Below are positions 1-8,774 of a stretch of DNA of 64,000 nt, one piece after another (position 1 is the first letter of the stretch; each line of letters opens with the position of its first letter). Below the pieces are notes generated by a model. That model made no database searches, had not been told where the DNA came from, and worked only from the letters and a program-made list of their open reading frames with translations. The translations under genes and the position numbers were made by a program. Origin of the DNA: Rhizobium leguminosarum (GTDB lineage: Bacteria; Pseudomonadota; Alphaproteobacteria; Rhizobiales; Rhizobiaceae); NCBI RefSeq assembly GCF_002953715.1, contig NZ_CP025015.1, positions 124,001 through 188,000 on the forward strand, in the 5' to 3' direction.

Positions 1-624
1 ATCGCGGCCTTCGCAAATGATATCCTGGCGGTCTATCGTGCACTCGAAATCGACGAAGCCATTCTCGTCGGCCTCTCAATGGGAGGAACGGTGGCGCAGA
101 CCTTTACCCTGTCCCACCCCGAGCGTGTCCTCGCGCTTGTGCTTGTCGGGGCAACGCCCCACGGACTTGGCGCGGATGTCAATGTCGACAATGTTCTCAA
201 GGCCATCGATGACCTCGGCGTTGTCCAGGCGAGCCAGAATGTCATCGAGCGCTCATTCGGCCGTACAGCCGGCAGAGACCTTGTCGAATTTGCCAGACAA
301 GAGGTTGCCCAAACGCCGGCTTTTGTTGCACGGGAGGCGATCGCCTCACTCAATGCGTCGGACAGCCGGGCCAATCTTCACGATATCGGCGTCCCCACGC
401 TGGTCGTGGTCGGCACTGAGGACATCATCACGCCACCCGGAGAATCCGTTGTTCTCGCAGAGGGTATTCCGGAAAGCCGGCTTGAGGTTATAGCGGACGC
501 GGGTCATTTCCCGATGCTCGAGCAGCCGCAGGTCTTCAACCATGTCCTCGAGAGCTTTCTCAAGGACTGCGATAGTCGTTTTTCTCGGTCGAGCGGCACA
601 GGCCTCTCGCGTCAAACCGTTTGA
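1..624 (+). CDS. alpha/beta hydrolase, C-terminal part (cut by window edge)
   Basis: Reading frame 1 is open from the first base and no start lies in the window, so only about 207 residues are seen. The nucleophile elbow GLSMGG (around nt 70-87), an acid region GTEDIITPP and a late DAGHFPMLEQP histidine supply the Ser-Asp-His set of an alpha/beta hydrolase fold. The pattern resembles 3-oxoadipate enol-lactonase or esterase-like hydrolases, but the substrate cannot be told. The stop lies 13 nt before the MFS start, so the two are probably cotranscribed, and the hydrolase may act on what the transporter imports. Confidence 0.85.
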   Translation: MAAFANDILAVYRALEIDEAILVGLSMGGTVAQTFTLSHPERVLALVLVGATPHGLGADVNVDNVLKAIDDLGVVQASQNVIERSFGRTAGRDLVEFARQEVAQTPAFVAREAIASLNASDSRANLHDIGVPTLVVVGTEDIITPPGESVVLAEGIPESRLEVIADAGHFPMLEQPQVFNHVLESFLKDCDSRFSRSSGTGLSRQTV

Positions 625-637
625 GTGGGAGGCTCAC

Positions 638-2260
638 ATGTCTGTTCAAGAGATGACTTCACAGATCAAGCCAAAAGCGCACGATCTGGACCGCAACACG
701 AAACGGACCGTTTTTGCGGCCGCGCTCGGAACCGTTTTCGAATGGTACGACTTCTTTATCTACGGCTCCCTTGCCGCCTTCTTCAGTACGCTGTTCTTCC
801 CGAAGGGCAACGAGACGGCCGCCTTGCTCGCAGCGCTGGCGACCTTCGGCGCGGGCTTCGTCCTTCGGCCTTTTGGTGCAATCGTCTTTGGAAGGCTCGG
901 TGACCTTGTTGGCCGGAAGAAAACCTTCCTTGTAACCATGCTGGTCATGGGTCTTGCCACGGCGGCCATCGGTCTGCTGCCGACATACGATTCCATCGGC
1001 TGGGCGGCGCCGGCTTTGCTGGTCGGGCTGCGCCTGCTGCAGGGGTTGGCGGTTGGCGGCGAGTTTGGGGGCGCGGTGACCTACGTTGCGGAGCATTCCG
1101 ACCGCGATCGGCGGGGGCTCACGACAAGCTGGATTCAGATCACCGCAACGCTTGGTTTATTCTTGTCGCTGATCGTGATCGTTCTTTGCCGGTCCTCGTT
1201 GTCGGCGGAGGATTTTGCGAGTTGGGGATGGCGGATACCCTTCATTGGTTCAATCCTGCTTTTGATCCTGTCGCTCTATATCCGCCTGAAGCTGCACGAG
1301 TCGCCGGTCTTCCAGGAAATGAAGGCGCAGGGGAAAGGCTCGAGGAACCCGATCGCCGAGACCTTGGGTGACCGCAAGAACCTGCGCCTTGTGCTGGTGG
1401 CAATCTTCGGCGTCGTCGCGGGGCAGGCGGTCATCTGGTACACGGGCCATTTCTACAGCCTGTATTTCATGACGACCATACTAAAGCTGACCCAGGATCA
1501 GGCAAACTTCTATATGCTCGTTGCCCTTACGCTCGGCACCCCGTTCTTTCTGTTCTTCGGTTGGCTTTCCGACAGGATCGGACGCAAGTGGATCGTCGTG
1601 ACGGGATGCGCCTTGTCGGCCCTGCTGATCATGCCGCTTTTCCAAGCACTGGCGACCTATGGCAATCCTGTGCTGACAGAGTTCCGCGCCAAAACGTCCG
1701 TGGTACTGGTGGGCAATGACTGCAACCACGATCAGTCCTTTATCGGACAATTGTTCCGGCCGCAGGCAACGACGGAATGCCAGAAGGTGAAGGCGCTGCT
1801 GACTGGGCGTGCCGTTCCTTACACCGTGAAGGTCGACGCAGAACCTCTCCGAATCCAGATCAACGGTGGCGAGGCTAAAACCCTGAATGAGGGCGAACTC
1901 GTTGCCGCCCTGACGGGAGTGGGGATGCCGGCGGCAAATGCCCCGGTCCAGCCGAATGGTCCCATGGTCGTTCTCGTGCTCTTTGCCTTGGTCTTCCTGG
2001 CGACAATGGTCTACGGACCGCTCGGGGCGCTTCTGGTCGAACTCTTTCCCGTTCGGATACGGTACAGCGGTGTTTCGGTTGCCCTGCAACTCGGCAATGG
2101 ATGGATCGGTGGATTTGCGCCTTTCGTGGCAACGGCAGTTGTGCTCACGACAGGAAATATCTTCGGCGGTCTCTGGTACACGGTAGCCTTTGCCGGTTTG
2201 ACGGCAGTGATTGGCGCACTTCTCCTTCCGGAAACGCGGGGGCGCGATCTGAACACATAA
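638..2260 (+). CDS. MFS transporter, metabolite:H+ symporter (MHS) type
   Basis: A 540-residue inner-membrane secondary transporter. The N-terminal EWYDFFIYG motif, the loop GRLGDLVGRKKT and the GGEFGGAVTYVAEHS segment are typical of the MHS branch (proline/betaine, alpha-ketoglutarate and aromatic acid porters). The ATG at 638 is preferred over an upstream in-frame ATG at 542 because GGGAGG lies just upstream and the MHS N-terminus begins here. Roughly residues 342-440 form a hydrophilic insertion between transmembrane segments that most MFS porters lack, though some long MHS homologues carry one. It follows the hydrolase gene closely and is followed by a terminator. Confidence 0.9.
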   Translation: MSVQEMTSQIKPKAHDLDRNTKRTVFAAALGTVFEWYDFFIYGSLAAFFSTLFFPKGNETAALLAALATFGAGFVLRPFGAIVFGRLGDLVGRKKTFLVTMLVMGLATAAIGLLPTYDSIGWAAPALLVGLRLLQGLAVGGEFGGAVTYVAEHSDRDRRGLTTSWIQITATLGLFLSLIVIVLCRSSLSAEDFASWGWRIPFIGSILLLILSLYIRLKLHESPVFQEMKAQGKGSRNPIAETLGDRKNLRLVLVAIFGVVAGQAVIWYTGHFYSLYFMTTILKLTQDQANFYMLVALTLGTPFFLFFGWLSDRIGRKWIVVTGCALSALLIMPLFQALATYGNPVLTEFRAKTSVVLVGNDCNHDQSFIGQLFRPQATTECQKVKALLTGRAVPYTVKVDAEPLRIQINGGEAKTLNEGELVAALTGVGMPAANAPVQPNGPMVVLVLFALVFLATMVYGPLGALLVELFPVRIRYSGVSVALQLGNGWIGGFAPFVATAVVLTTGNIFGGLWYTVAFAGLTAVIGALLLPETRGRDLNT

Positions 2261-2338
2261 TCTTTACAACTAGGGGCGCCCCGCGCAGGGGACTTCGGTG
2301 AATATGGCTCCCGCCCCACTGCCTTGAAAACCGCATCG

Positions 2339-2364
2339 AAAGTCCGGGCACTTGTCCGGACTTT
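2339..2364 (+). terminator. Rho-independent terminator after the MFS gene
   Basis: AAAGTCCGG and CCGGACTTT form a perfect 9-bp stem around an 8-nt loop, and the T-run is built into the stem end. It lies about 80 bp after the MFS stop and would separate that unit from the nitrile hydratase module. Confidence 0.7.
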
Positions 2365-2902
2365 TATGTCACTGGACGGGCATGACAGCCCGAAGAAATC
2401 GTAGCTTGCAGATTATCATCATCAGGACAAGCTGAACCGCTGAGATCGACACCGTGCATCGCAAGTGCGCCCGAGATCTCCGGGCCGATGATCGGGCGAC
2501 ACGTTTAGGCTTGGCCACACGCGCCACACCAGGACCCCGGCCTGTTGCGCCAACGGTCAGCTAAAGCGGGTAAATGGAATTTTGCAAATCTGGGAACCAT
2601 TCCAGGATAAAACGGGAGCTCATTGAAATTGACTACAATAAAATCATACTCTGCCCACGTTTTAAGCATGCGGTTTATTTAAGCAGCAGCCGCGGTAAAG
2701 TACGAAATTTTGGCGGTTTCTGCTGTTATTTTGGCCGGAAATGCATGCCTTGGCCCTATTGCGCAATTGGCCGGTTTTACCTGTAATGCGGCTTAAGCAA
2801 GCCTAGCGGCTCGCCAGTAATAGTACCTCTAAATCGAGAATTGGCTGAGATCGAACTCGCGTTAAGCGGGACGGCGAAGCTATGCAAACGGAGCAAGCGG
2901 CA
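2365..2902. other. Intergenic region upstream of the nitrile hydratase module
   Basis: About 540 bp with no convincing gene. The second half (2570-2790) is AT-richer than its surroundings, as expected of a promoter region. I looked for a sigma-54 -24/-12 element and found none with correct spacing. A 70-codon ORF at 2574-2786 has no family signature and was not called. Confidence 0.5.
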
Positions 2903-3877
2903 ATGTCGAAGTTGAAAACGACAATCCTGACGGGGTTTTTGGGCGCGGGAAAGACAACCCTGCTGAACCGGATCTTGAATTTGGGAAGCACTGAGCGTGT
3001 CGCCGTCATCGTCAACGAGTATGGGGAGGTCGGGATAGATGGACAGCTCGTCGTTCAGACCAAGGATGAAATTGTAGAACTTAACAATGGGTGCATTTGC
3101 TGCACGGTCCGTGACGATCTTATCGCCGCCATCCGCAGCCTGCTCGCATCTGGACGACCAATCGACCGTTTGATAATCGAGACGTCGGGGCTCGCCGACC
3201 CCGCCCCGGTCATACAGTCGTTCATTCTCGACGAGGTTCTATCGGCAAGGCTTGAGCTCGATGCGATCGTGACAGTCGTCGACGCGCGTTACATATCGCG
3301 CCAGCTCTCGCAGGAGGAGGCGGTCGAGCAGATCAGTTTCGCCGACGTCCTCTTGCTCAACAAGATCGATCTTGAAGATGAATATCGTTTGATCGAAATC
3401 GAACGGGACCTGACGAGGCGCAACTCGCTGGCCCGGATCATCCGCACAAGTTCCTGCGACGTGGAACTGGCGGACGTCCTGGGGATCGGTGCCTTCGACC
3501 TCAAGAACATTCTGGCGATCGATCCGAACATCCTGGACGAACATGCCCACGAGCACGACCAGACCATCGGCTGCGTCGCCATCCGCGACTACGGGGCTCT
3601 CGACCCGGTAGCTCTCAACGGTTGGCTCACCCGACTTGTCCAGGAGATCGGTACCGATCTTTTCCGCATGAAGGGCGTATTGAACTTCGCAGGCGAGGCG
3701 CGGCGATACGTCTTCCATGGCGTCCATATGACCCTGGAAGGACGCCCAGGCAAGATGTGGCAGCCCTTCGAGGCTCGCGTTAGCGACATGGTCTTTATCG
3801 GTCGCAATCTCGACGAAGGTGGCTTGCGCGAGGGCTTCAGAAGCTGCCTTGCCAAGCCTCATGCACTCGCTTCCTGA
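2903..3877 (+). CDS. CobW/P47K-type G3E GTPase, probable nitrile hydratase activator
   Basis: A 324-residue cytoplasmic metallochaperone-type GTPase. Visible are the P-loop GFLGAGKTT (residues 11-19), the zinc/cobalt-binding CICC (64-67), ETSGLADP and the NKIDLED base-recognition motif, followed by a CobW C-terminal domain. The start at 2903 has GGAG 9 nt upstream; an ATG at 2882 is an alternative. G3E proteins of this group insert or deliver metal, and P47K homologues are needed for activity of several nitrile hydratases. Its place at the head of a cobalt enzyme cluster makes cobalt delivery to the alpha subunit the likely role (inference). Confidence 0.88.
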   Translation: MSKLKTTILTGFLGAGKTTLLNRILNLGSTERVAVIVNEYGEVGIDGQLVVQTKDEIVELNNGCICCTVRDDLIAAIRSLLASGRPIDRLIIETSGLADPAPVIQSFILDEVLSARLELDAIVTVVDARYISRQLSQEEAVEQISFADVLLLNKIDLEDEYRLIEIERDLTRRNSLARIIRTSSCDVELADVLGIGAFDLKNILAIDPNILDEHAHEHDQTIGCVAIRDYGALDPVALNGWLTRLVQEIGTDLFRMKGVLNFAGEARRYVFHGVHMTLEGRPGKMWQPFEARVSDMVFIGRNLDEGGLREGFRSCLAKPHALAS

Positions 3878-3922
3878 CCCCTTCATTCCGGAAATGCCAC
3901 TTGTCCATCAAGGAGACAGAAC

Positions 3923-4423
3923 ATGCCCCCTCTCGTTGCCGCAATGATCAGCCTTGGCGTCCTGGGCGCGATCGATACCTACATTACTGCAACCGTATTT
4001 CCCGTTCCCGTCTGGGTGACGTTCATCGCCTGGGCTTCCTTCTTCGCTTGTGGCGGTGGCCAGCGCGGACTAATCAAAAGCATTGTTTCGAACTGGACGG
4101 GCATCATCATCGCCACGATCACGCTCCTGATCATCCAGTTTGCACCAGCCCATCCAATCTTCGCTGCCGTCCTGGTTGGTCTCGGCACGTCGGCAATGGT
4201 CCTGGCTTCCTCCATTCCGATCCTGAGCTTCACACCAGCGATCGTCTTTGGTTTCGCCTCTTTCGTGGGCACGACGGCCGCCACCAACACCACCGTTGTG
4301 ACCTCCGGCATCAATCATCCAACACTCGTCGCGATGGCCGCCATGCTGCTTGGGGGTGTCTTCGGCTTGCTCTCCGAAATGGGCACCAATCTCCTGGCGG
4401 CCAAGAAGCCGGTCACCGCCTAA
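3923..4423 (+). CDS. DUF1097-family membrane protein
   Basis: A 166-residue hydrophobic protein with about five to six predicted membrane segments and a short basic tail (AAKKPVTA). The start has AAGGAGA 9 nt upstream. It matches the general pattern of DUF1097 inner-membrane proteins, whose function is unknown. It sits 45 nt after the GTPase and 26 nt before the beta subunit, so it belongs to the operon. Channel or uptake of nitrile, amide or metal is possible but only inferred from position. Confidence 0.75.
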   Translation: MPPLVAAMISLGVLGAIDTYITATVFPVPVWVTFIAWASFFACGGGQRGLIKSIVSNWTGIIIATITLLIIQFAPAHPIFAAVLVGLGTSAMVLASSIPILSFTPAIVFGFASFVGTTAATNTTVVTSGINHPTLVAMAAMLLGGVFGLLSEMGTNLLAAKKPVTA

Positions 4424-4449
4424 TTCCGTAACGCAGAAAGGACAACGTC

Positions 4450-5193
4450 ATGAAACTGCAACACTATCTGGGCGGACTTGAGGGTCTAGGCCCTGTGAGT
4501 ACCGAGACGCGCGTTTTCGTCGAAACCTGGGAAACCCGCATCTTCGGCATCCATACGGCGATGATGGCGCTTTCCTCGCAACTGCCACTTCCCCCGACAC
4601 CGTCCAAATTCACGACTGTTTGGACATGGGCGGACCTTCGAAAGGGTGCCGAATCCCTGAACCCGTTCGATTATTTCAAATTCCGCTATTACGAAAAATG
4701 GCTCGGCGGCATCTCCGGCTACTTCATCGACAACGAATATATCACCGCGGACGAACTCGACGCGTTGACGGAAGAATATTATAGCGATCCGTCGAAGTCG
4801 GTTCCGGCCGCCGGCGACGCGGCCATCGACAACCGGGTGGTGCAATATCTCGTCGAAGGCGACAGCCCGAAGCGCGACACCAATGTGTCTTTTGATTTCG
4901 CGGTCGGCGACTTGGTTTCAATCAAGAACGTTCCCTCCATCGAGCACACCAGACTTCCGGGCTTTCTTCGCAACAAGAGCGGTACCGTCGAGACGGTCTA
5001 TGACGGAGCCTACGTCTATCTCTGCGATACGGGGACAGACGGAATCGGCGCTGCAATGCCCGTCTACTGCATTCGGTTCGAACCGGAAGACCTCTGGCCG
5101 GGCAACACTGAGAAAAACTTCAGTCTCTACGCCGATCTGTATTCGCACTACGTCGAAGCGGCTGCGGCAGCATCTGCCAAACAGGCGGCTTGA
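4450..5193 (+). CDS. nthB: Nitrile hydratase subunit beta
   Basis: A 247-residue structural subunit of nitrile hydratase, which hydrates nitriles to amides in the cytoplasm. The N-terminal part has the family pattern LGGLEGLGPV followed by a WETRIFGIH segment, and the C-terminal third is the SH3-like barrel (VGDLVSIKN, HTRLPGFLRNKSGTVE, RFEPEDLW). Both halves are in one polypeptide, which favours nitrile hydratase over thiocyanate hydrolase, where they are separate subunits. The beta-before-alpha order is usual for cobalt-type enzymes. AAAGGA lies upstream of the ATG. Confidence 0.92.
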   Translation: MKLQHYLGGLEGLGPVSTETRVFVETWETRIFGIHTAMMALSSQLPLPPTPSKFTTVWTWADLRKGAESLNPFDYFKFRYYEKWLGGISGYFIDNEYITADELDALTEEYYSDPSKSVPAAGDAAIDNRVVQYLVEGDSPKRDTNVSFDFAVGDLVSIKNVPSIEHTRLPGFLRNKSGTVETVYDGAYVYLCDTGTDGIGAAMPVYCIRFEPEDLWPGNTEKNFSLYADLYSHYVEAAAAASAKQAA

Positions 5194-5221
5194 CCCGCCA
5201 TCCAATAGGAGCACACATCAC

Positions 5222-5839
5222 ATGATCGACCGCTTTCAATATCGCGAGGATCGCGAAGCCTACAGCGCCGCGCGGGTCAAGGCTCTCGAAGCCCTGCTGA
5301 TCAAAAAGGGCATTATAACGGACAAGACCGTCGACACGGTCCTCGACTTCTTCGAAACGAAGATGGGACCCTTCAACGGTGCAAAGATCGTCGCCCGAGC
5401 CTGGGTTGACCCGTCCTTCAAAGATCGGCTCGTGACAGACACGCCGGCGGCGATCGCCGAACTCAATCTGCCCGAGGGCATGGCAGGCGCCGAGGGCGAG
5501 CATATGCGTGCCGTCGCGAACTCGCCGGATGTGCACAACCTTATCATATGCACACTTTGCTCCTGCTATCCCTGGCCGGTCCTGGGGCTGCCTCCCTACT
5601 GGTACAAGGATCCCACCTTTCGCAGCCGCGCCGCCCGCGAACCACGCGCTGTTCTGGGCGAGTTCGGACTCCCGGTCCCCGAGGCCATCGAAATCAAGGT
5701 GTGGGATTCCAGTGCGCAGATCCGCTGGTTCGTCGTTCCTGAACGTCCCGTTGGCACAGAAGGAATGACGGAAGCGGAGCTTGAGGCGCTCGTTACTCCC
5801 GAGGCTATGATGGGCGTCGCCGTCGCCAAGGCTGCGTGA
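5222..5839 (+). CDS. nthA: Nitrile hydratase subunit alpha, cobalt type
   Basis: A 205-residue catalytic subunit. The metal claw C110-T-L-C113-S-C115 is present; Thr at the second position marks the cobalt type (iron enzymes have Ser there). In the family the last two cysteines become sulfinic and sulfenic acids and bind metal together with two backbone amides. The conserved YPWPVLGLPPYWYK stretch follows. AGGAG precedes the ATG at 5222; a longer in-frame ORF from 4883 is read-through in another frame of nthB. Its stop overlaps the GTG start of the accessory gene. Confidence 0.95.
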   Translation: MIDRFQYREDREAYSAARVKALEALLIKKGIITDKTVDTVLDFFETKMGPFNGAKIVARAWVDPSFKDRLVTDTPAAIAELNLPEGMAGAEGEHMRAVANSPDVHNLIICTLCSCYPWPVLGLPPYWYKDPTFRSRAAREPRAVLGEFGLPVPEAIEIKVWDSSAQIRWFVVPERPVGTEGMTEAELEALVTPEAMMGVAVAKAA

Positions 5840-6177
5840 GGCCGTCGACGATGCTCACCCAGTTCGAACACTTCGCAATCACTGAGATGATGGGGAAGAC
5901 CGATAATCCTCCTCGCGCCAACGGGTCTCTCTGCTTCGGTTCGCAGTGGGAGCGGTCCTCGTTCGGAATGGTCCTGGCGCTCGCCAAGAACGGCATCTTT
6001 GAATGGGATGATTTTCGCGACGAACTCATCTCGACGATCAAGGCCTGGGAGGATGCCCATCCTGTCGATCGCTCGACATGGAACTACTACGACCAGTTCC
6101 TGGCGGCGCTTGAGAAGGCAGTCGTCAAGGCTGGCATCATCGACCCCGAAGAGATCCGGGCCGTGCTCGCGGCCTGA
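5836..6177 (+). CDS. Nitrile hydratase accessory protein (beta-N-terminal-like, metallochaperone)
   Basis: A 113-residue protein homologous to the N-terminal domain of the beta subunit: GSQWERSSFGMVLALAKNG, WDDFRDELISTIKAWE and YYDQFLAALEKAVVKAGIID follow the nitrile hydratase accessory family. In cobalt enzymes such proteins (NhlE/P14K) hold alpha and help cobalt insertion by subunit swapping. The GTG at 5836 overlaps the alpha stop (GTGA), a sign of coupled translation; an ATG at 5851 is an alternative. Confidence 0.85.
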   Translation: MRPSTMLTQFEHFAITEMMGKTDNPPRANGSLCFGSQWERSSFGMVLALAKNGIFEWDDFRDELISTIKAWEDAHPVDRSTWNYYDQFLAALEKAVVKAGIIDPEEIRAVLAA

Positions 6178-6237
6178 TCAAAAACATCAACAGATACGTC
6201 GCAAAGGGCACGCCGCCCGTCTCGAAAGGTACGAAAA

Positions 6238-6426
6238 ATGTCAGTATCCGCAACATCAACCATCTCGACGCCCATCATAGCGAACTCCGCAGCCAGAATT
6301 CTTCAGGCGGCTATGGCCTTGTGCTTTGGCGCGATCATCGTCGGCTTTGTAGGGTTTTCCCATATCGAGATCGTTCACAACGCAGCGCATGACACCCGTC
6401 ATGCCAATGCGTTTCCTTGCCACTGA
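6238..6426 (+). CDS. cbtB: Cobalt transporter subunit CbtB
   Basis: A 62-residue one-helix membrane protein with a membrane segment around residues 22-42 and a His-rich C-terminus (HIEIVHN, AHDTRHANAFPCH), the metal-binding signature of CbtB. CbtB pairs with CbtA for cobalt uptake. It lies 60 nt after the accessory gene and ends 11 nt before cbtA. Finding it here, rather than in a cobalamin locus, ties cobalt import to nitrile hydratase maturation. Confidence 0.9.
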   Translation: MSVSATSTISTPIIANSAARILQAAMALCFGAIIVGFVGFSHIEIVHNAAHDTRHANAFPCH

Positions 6427-6437
6427 GGGCCTCTAAA

Positions 6438-7163
6438 ATGTCTTTGTTTCGCTCCATCGTTTTTACCGCTGCCCTTACCGGCGTCATCGTTGGTGTGTCG
6501 GTAAGCGCGGTTCAGTTTGCCGGCACAAGCCAGTTGATCTCCAAGGCGGAGGTCTACGAAAAAGCGGGCGAAGTGGAGCCCCAGGCGATCACCACGTCCC
6601 CCATGGTGGATGCCCACGTCCATGACGCTGGTCACGATCACGAAGAAGGCGCCTGGGAACCCGCAGGCGGGTTTGAACGAATGGCGTTCACGGTGGCCGC
6701 CAACATGCTGACCGCGATTGGATATGCGCTGGCGCTTTGTGGCCTTATCGCGATGCGCGGAAAACCGGTGACGTGGCGCGAAGGCCTGCTTTGGGGATTG
6801 GCAGGGTTCGCATGTGTAATGCTCGCTCCCATGTTGGGTCTGCCGCCCGAACTGCCAGGGACACCCTCTGCTCCGCTTGGTGACCGGCAACTCTGGTGGA
6901 TCGGAACCGCCCTGGCGACTGCCGCGGGCATCGGACTGATCGCGTTCAAGCGTAAGCCATGGGCGGCCCTGATTGCCATCGCGCTGATCGCCGCGCCTCA
7001 TTTGATCGGCGCCCCTGCAGCCCCAGAGGGGACGCACGCGCTTGCTCCAGAAGCTCTCGAGCGTCAATTTGTTGCCGCGGCAGTCATGACCAGCCTCGTG
7101 TTCTGGGCGCTCCTGGGCTCGTTGAGCGGGACACTCTTCAACCGCTTCGAACGCGCGACGTGA
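6438..7163 (+). CDS. cbtA: Cobalt transporter subunit CbtA
   Basis: A 241-residue inner-membrane protein with about five to six hydrophobic segments and a His/Asp-rich loop (MVDAHVHDAGHDHEEG, residues about 55-70) suited to metal capture, as in CbtA. The conserved PGLP-like LGLPPELPG loop is visible. The ATG at 6438 is chosen over one at 6417 that overlaps cbtB. No cobalamin riboswitch was recognised upstream of cbtB, so control probably comes from the operon promoter. Confidence 0.9.
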   Translation: MSLFRSIVFTAALTGVIVGVSVSAVQFAGTSQLISKAEVYEKAGEVEPQAITTSPMVDAHVHDAGHDHEEGAWEPAGGFERMAFTVAANMLTAIGYALALCGLIAMRGKPVTWREGLLWGLAGFACVMLAPMLGLPPELPGTPSAPLGDRQLWWIGTALATAAGIGLIAFKRKPWAALIAIALIAAPHLIGAPAAPEGTHALAPEALERQFVAAAVMTSLVFWALLGSLSGTLFNRFERAT

Positions 7164-7171
7164 GCAACGAT

Positions 7172-7477
7172 ATGATCTGGAGGGACGACCTCGATGCACT
7201 GCAGTTTGCCGCCGGAAATGGTGGCAATTGCATCGTGCATCGCCGAGCATTCCGTGTAATGTTGCTCAAACCCCCAAAGCGGCACGACTGCATCGAGTTC
7301 TACGAACAGAACAGCGTCGCGTTTGAGGCGGCAGCCAAGGCGAAGGTCGACAACGGAGATGTCCATGAGGGATGCAATTTCCACCTCAACAGCAGGCAGA
7401 TACGACGTAGCCTGACACGAGGGGACTGGCAGCGATCTTGCATCACCAATTTGGTGAATGACAAACAAGGAGGCTAA
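7172..7477 (+). CDS. Small conserved-looking protein of unknown function
   Basis: A 101-residue soluble ORF starting 9 nt after cbtA and ending 5 nt before the regulator start. It is rich in Asn, Cys and basic residues (MIWRDDLDALQFAAGNGGN at the start) and has no membrane segment. I do not recognise the family with certainty; the pattern is loosely like small DUF1488-type proteins. Tight spacing on both sides argues that it is real. There is no strong ribosome-binding site, so it may be translated by coupling to cbtA. Confidence 0.5.
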   Translation: MIWRDDLDALQFAAGNGGNCIVHRRAFRVMLLKPPKRHDCIEFYEQNSVAFEAAAKAKVDNGDVHEGCNFHLNSRQIRRSLTRGDWQRSCITNLVNDKQGG

Positions 7478-7482
7478 AGCCC

Positions 7483-8559
7483 ATGCGAATCGTCATCCTC
7501 GCGCCACCCGGCGTACAGTCACTTGACATCGTTGGTCCTGCGGAGGTCTTCTGGGAGGCGGCACGACGATTAGGAGACATGGGCGCTTACGATATCCAGA
7601 TCATGTCGACTGGCGCGCCTTCCGTAGCAGGAACGGGCCAGTTGCGGTTCATGGCCGATCGGACAATCTTCGATGACGATGAGGATATCGACACCCTGCT
7701 CGTAGCAGGGGACCCGGCCTTCTTCGAAATCGACCCCAACGTCATCGCCTGGCTCCAGCGTCGCGTACCGACGGCCCGGCGATTCGGGTCTATTTGTACT
7801 GGAGTGTTCCTGCTCGCCGCCGCCGGTCTTCTCGACGGAAAAAGGGTCACCACGCATTGGGAATGCGCTGCGAAGTTCAGCGACGAGTACCCCGATATCA
7901 ATCTGGATGCCGACGCTATTTACATACGAGACGGATCGCTGATAACGGCAGCCGGGGTCACGGCAGGTATCGATCTCGCATTGTCGATCGTCGAGGAAGA
8001 CCACGGCAAGGACACGGCAATGATCGTCGCGCGTTACATGGTCATGTTCATGAAAAGACCTGGCGGGCAGTCGCAGTTCAGTGCGTATCTTGTCGGGCAG
8101 ATGTCGGAAACGACCCTCATCCAGAAGGCGCAGGAGTACATCTTGTCGAATTTGAACCGCGACCTCGACGTGGAAAGTCTTGCCCACGAGGTCGGCATGA
8201 GCACCCGGAACTTTGCTCGCCTCTTCCGTAAGGAGCTCGGCGTCACGCCGGCGGAATTCGTCGCAGCCGCCCGCACGGACGCCGCGAGGCGACTGCTGCA
8301 GGATACCACGCAGCCGCTCTTGAGGATCGCTACCACTTGCGGCTTCGCGGACGTGAATGCTATGCGCCGGGTCTTCGCCAAAACCATCGGCGTAAGTCCG
8401 AATGACTACAGGAGCCGTTTCCAGACATCGTCGAAGCCATTGCAAACCATGCCTATTGGCGATGCTAAAGGGCACCCGCGGAGGGCTCTCGCGATGGAGA
8501 TAGCGTTAGCTACCTCCCATCCGGGCGCGGTCAGCGGGCGAGGAGCGCGAGCGGTTTGA
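7483..8559 (+). CDS. GlxA-type AraC-family regulator (DJ-1/PfpI domain plus AraC HTH)
   Basis: A 358-residue regulator. Residues 1-190 form a class I glutamine amidotransferase-like domain (SLDIVGPAEVFWEA, and SICTGVFLLAAAGLL with the elbow Cys near residue 105) that usually senses a ligand. Residues about 210-310 form the double AraC HTH (LDVESLAHEVGMSTRNFARL, IATTCGFADVNAMRRVF). AAGGAGG lies 8 nt before the ATG. It is the last gene of the nitrile hydratase module and probably activates it in response to a nitrile, amide or acid. AraC-type NitR regulators of nitrilase genes are a known parallel. Confidence 0.88.
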   Translation: MRIVILAPPGVQSLDIVGPAEVFWEAARRLGDMGAYDIQIMSTGAPSVAGTGQLRFMADRTIFDDDEDIDTLLVAGDPAFFEIDPNVIAWLQRRVPTARRFGSICTGVFLLAAAGLLDGKRVTTHWECAAKFSDEYPDINLDADAIYIRDGSLITAAGVTAGIDLALSIVEEDHGKDTAMIVARYMVMFMKRPGGQSQFSAYLVGQMSETTLIQKAQEYILSNLNRDLDVESLAHEVGMSTRNFARLFRKELGVTPAEFVAAARTDAARRLLQDTTQPLLRIATTCGFADVNAMRRVFAKTIGVSPNDYRSRFQTSSKPLQTMPIGDAKGHPRRALAMEIALATSHPGAVSGRGARAV

Positions 8560-8774
8560 GTTCGAGTCTGTGGCATTAAATTTCTTCACACACCAACCGA
8601 CCCAGTACAGCGCAGTATAGCGCCCCGTACCCATCGTCGGAAAGGTGTGGTTCGTACAAGCGCAACTGTCGGAATAGATGACGCTGGCAAGGTCTCAGGT
8701 TACGTCACCTGCATCCTAAAGATATTAGCCGCGGGCGTACACGATTATCATCACTTCCACCCGCGACATTGGGA

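Noticed and set aside
2574..2786. 70-codon ORF upstream of the GTPase
   Set aside because: No ribosome-binding site, no family pattern, AT-rich promoter-like composition.
4450..6177. Thiocyanate hydrolase instead of nitrile hydratase
   Set aside because: The beta protein carries both N-terminal and SH3-like domains in one chain and the third gene matches the accessory family, so nitrile hydratase fits better.
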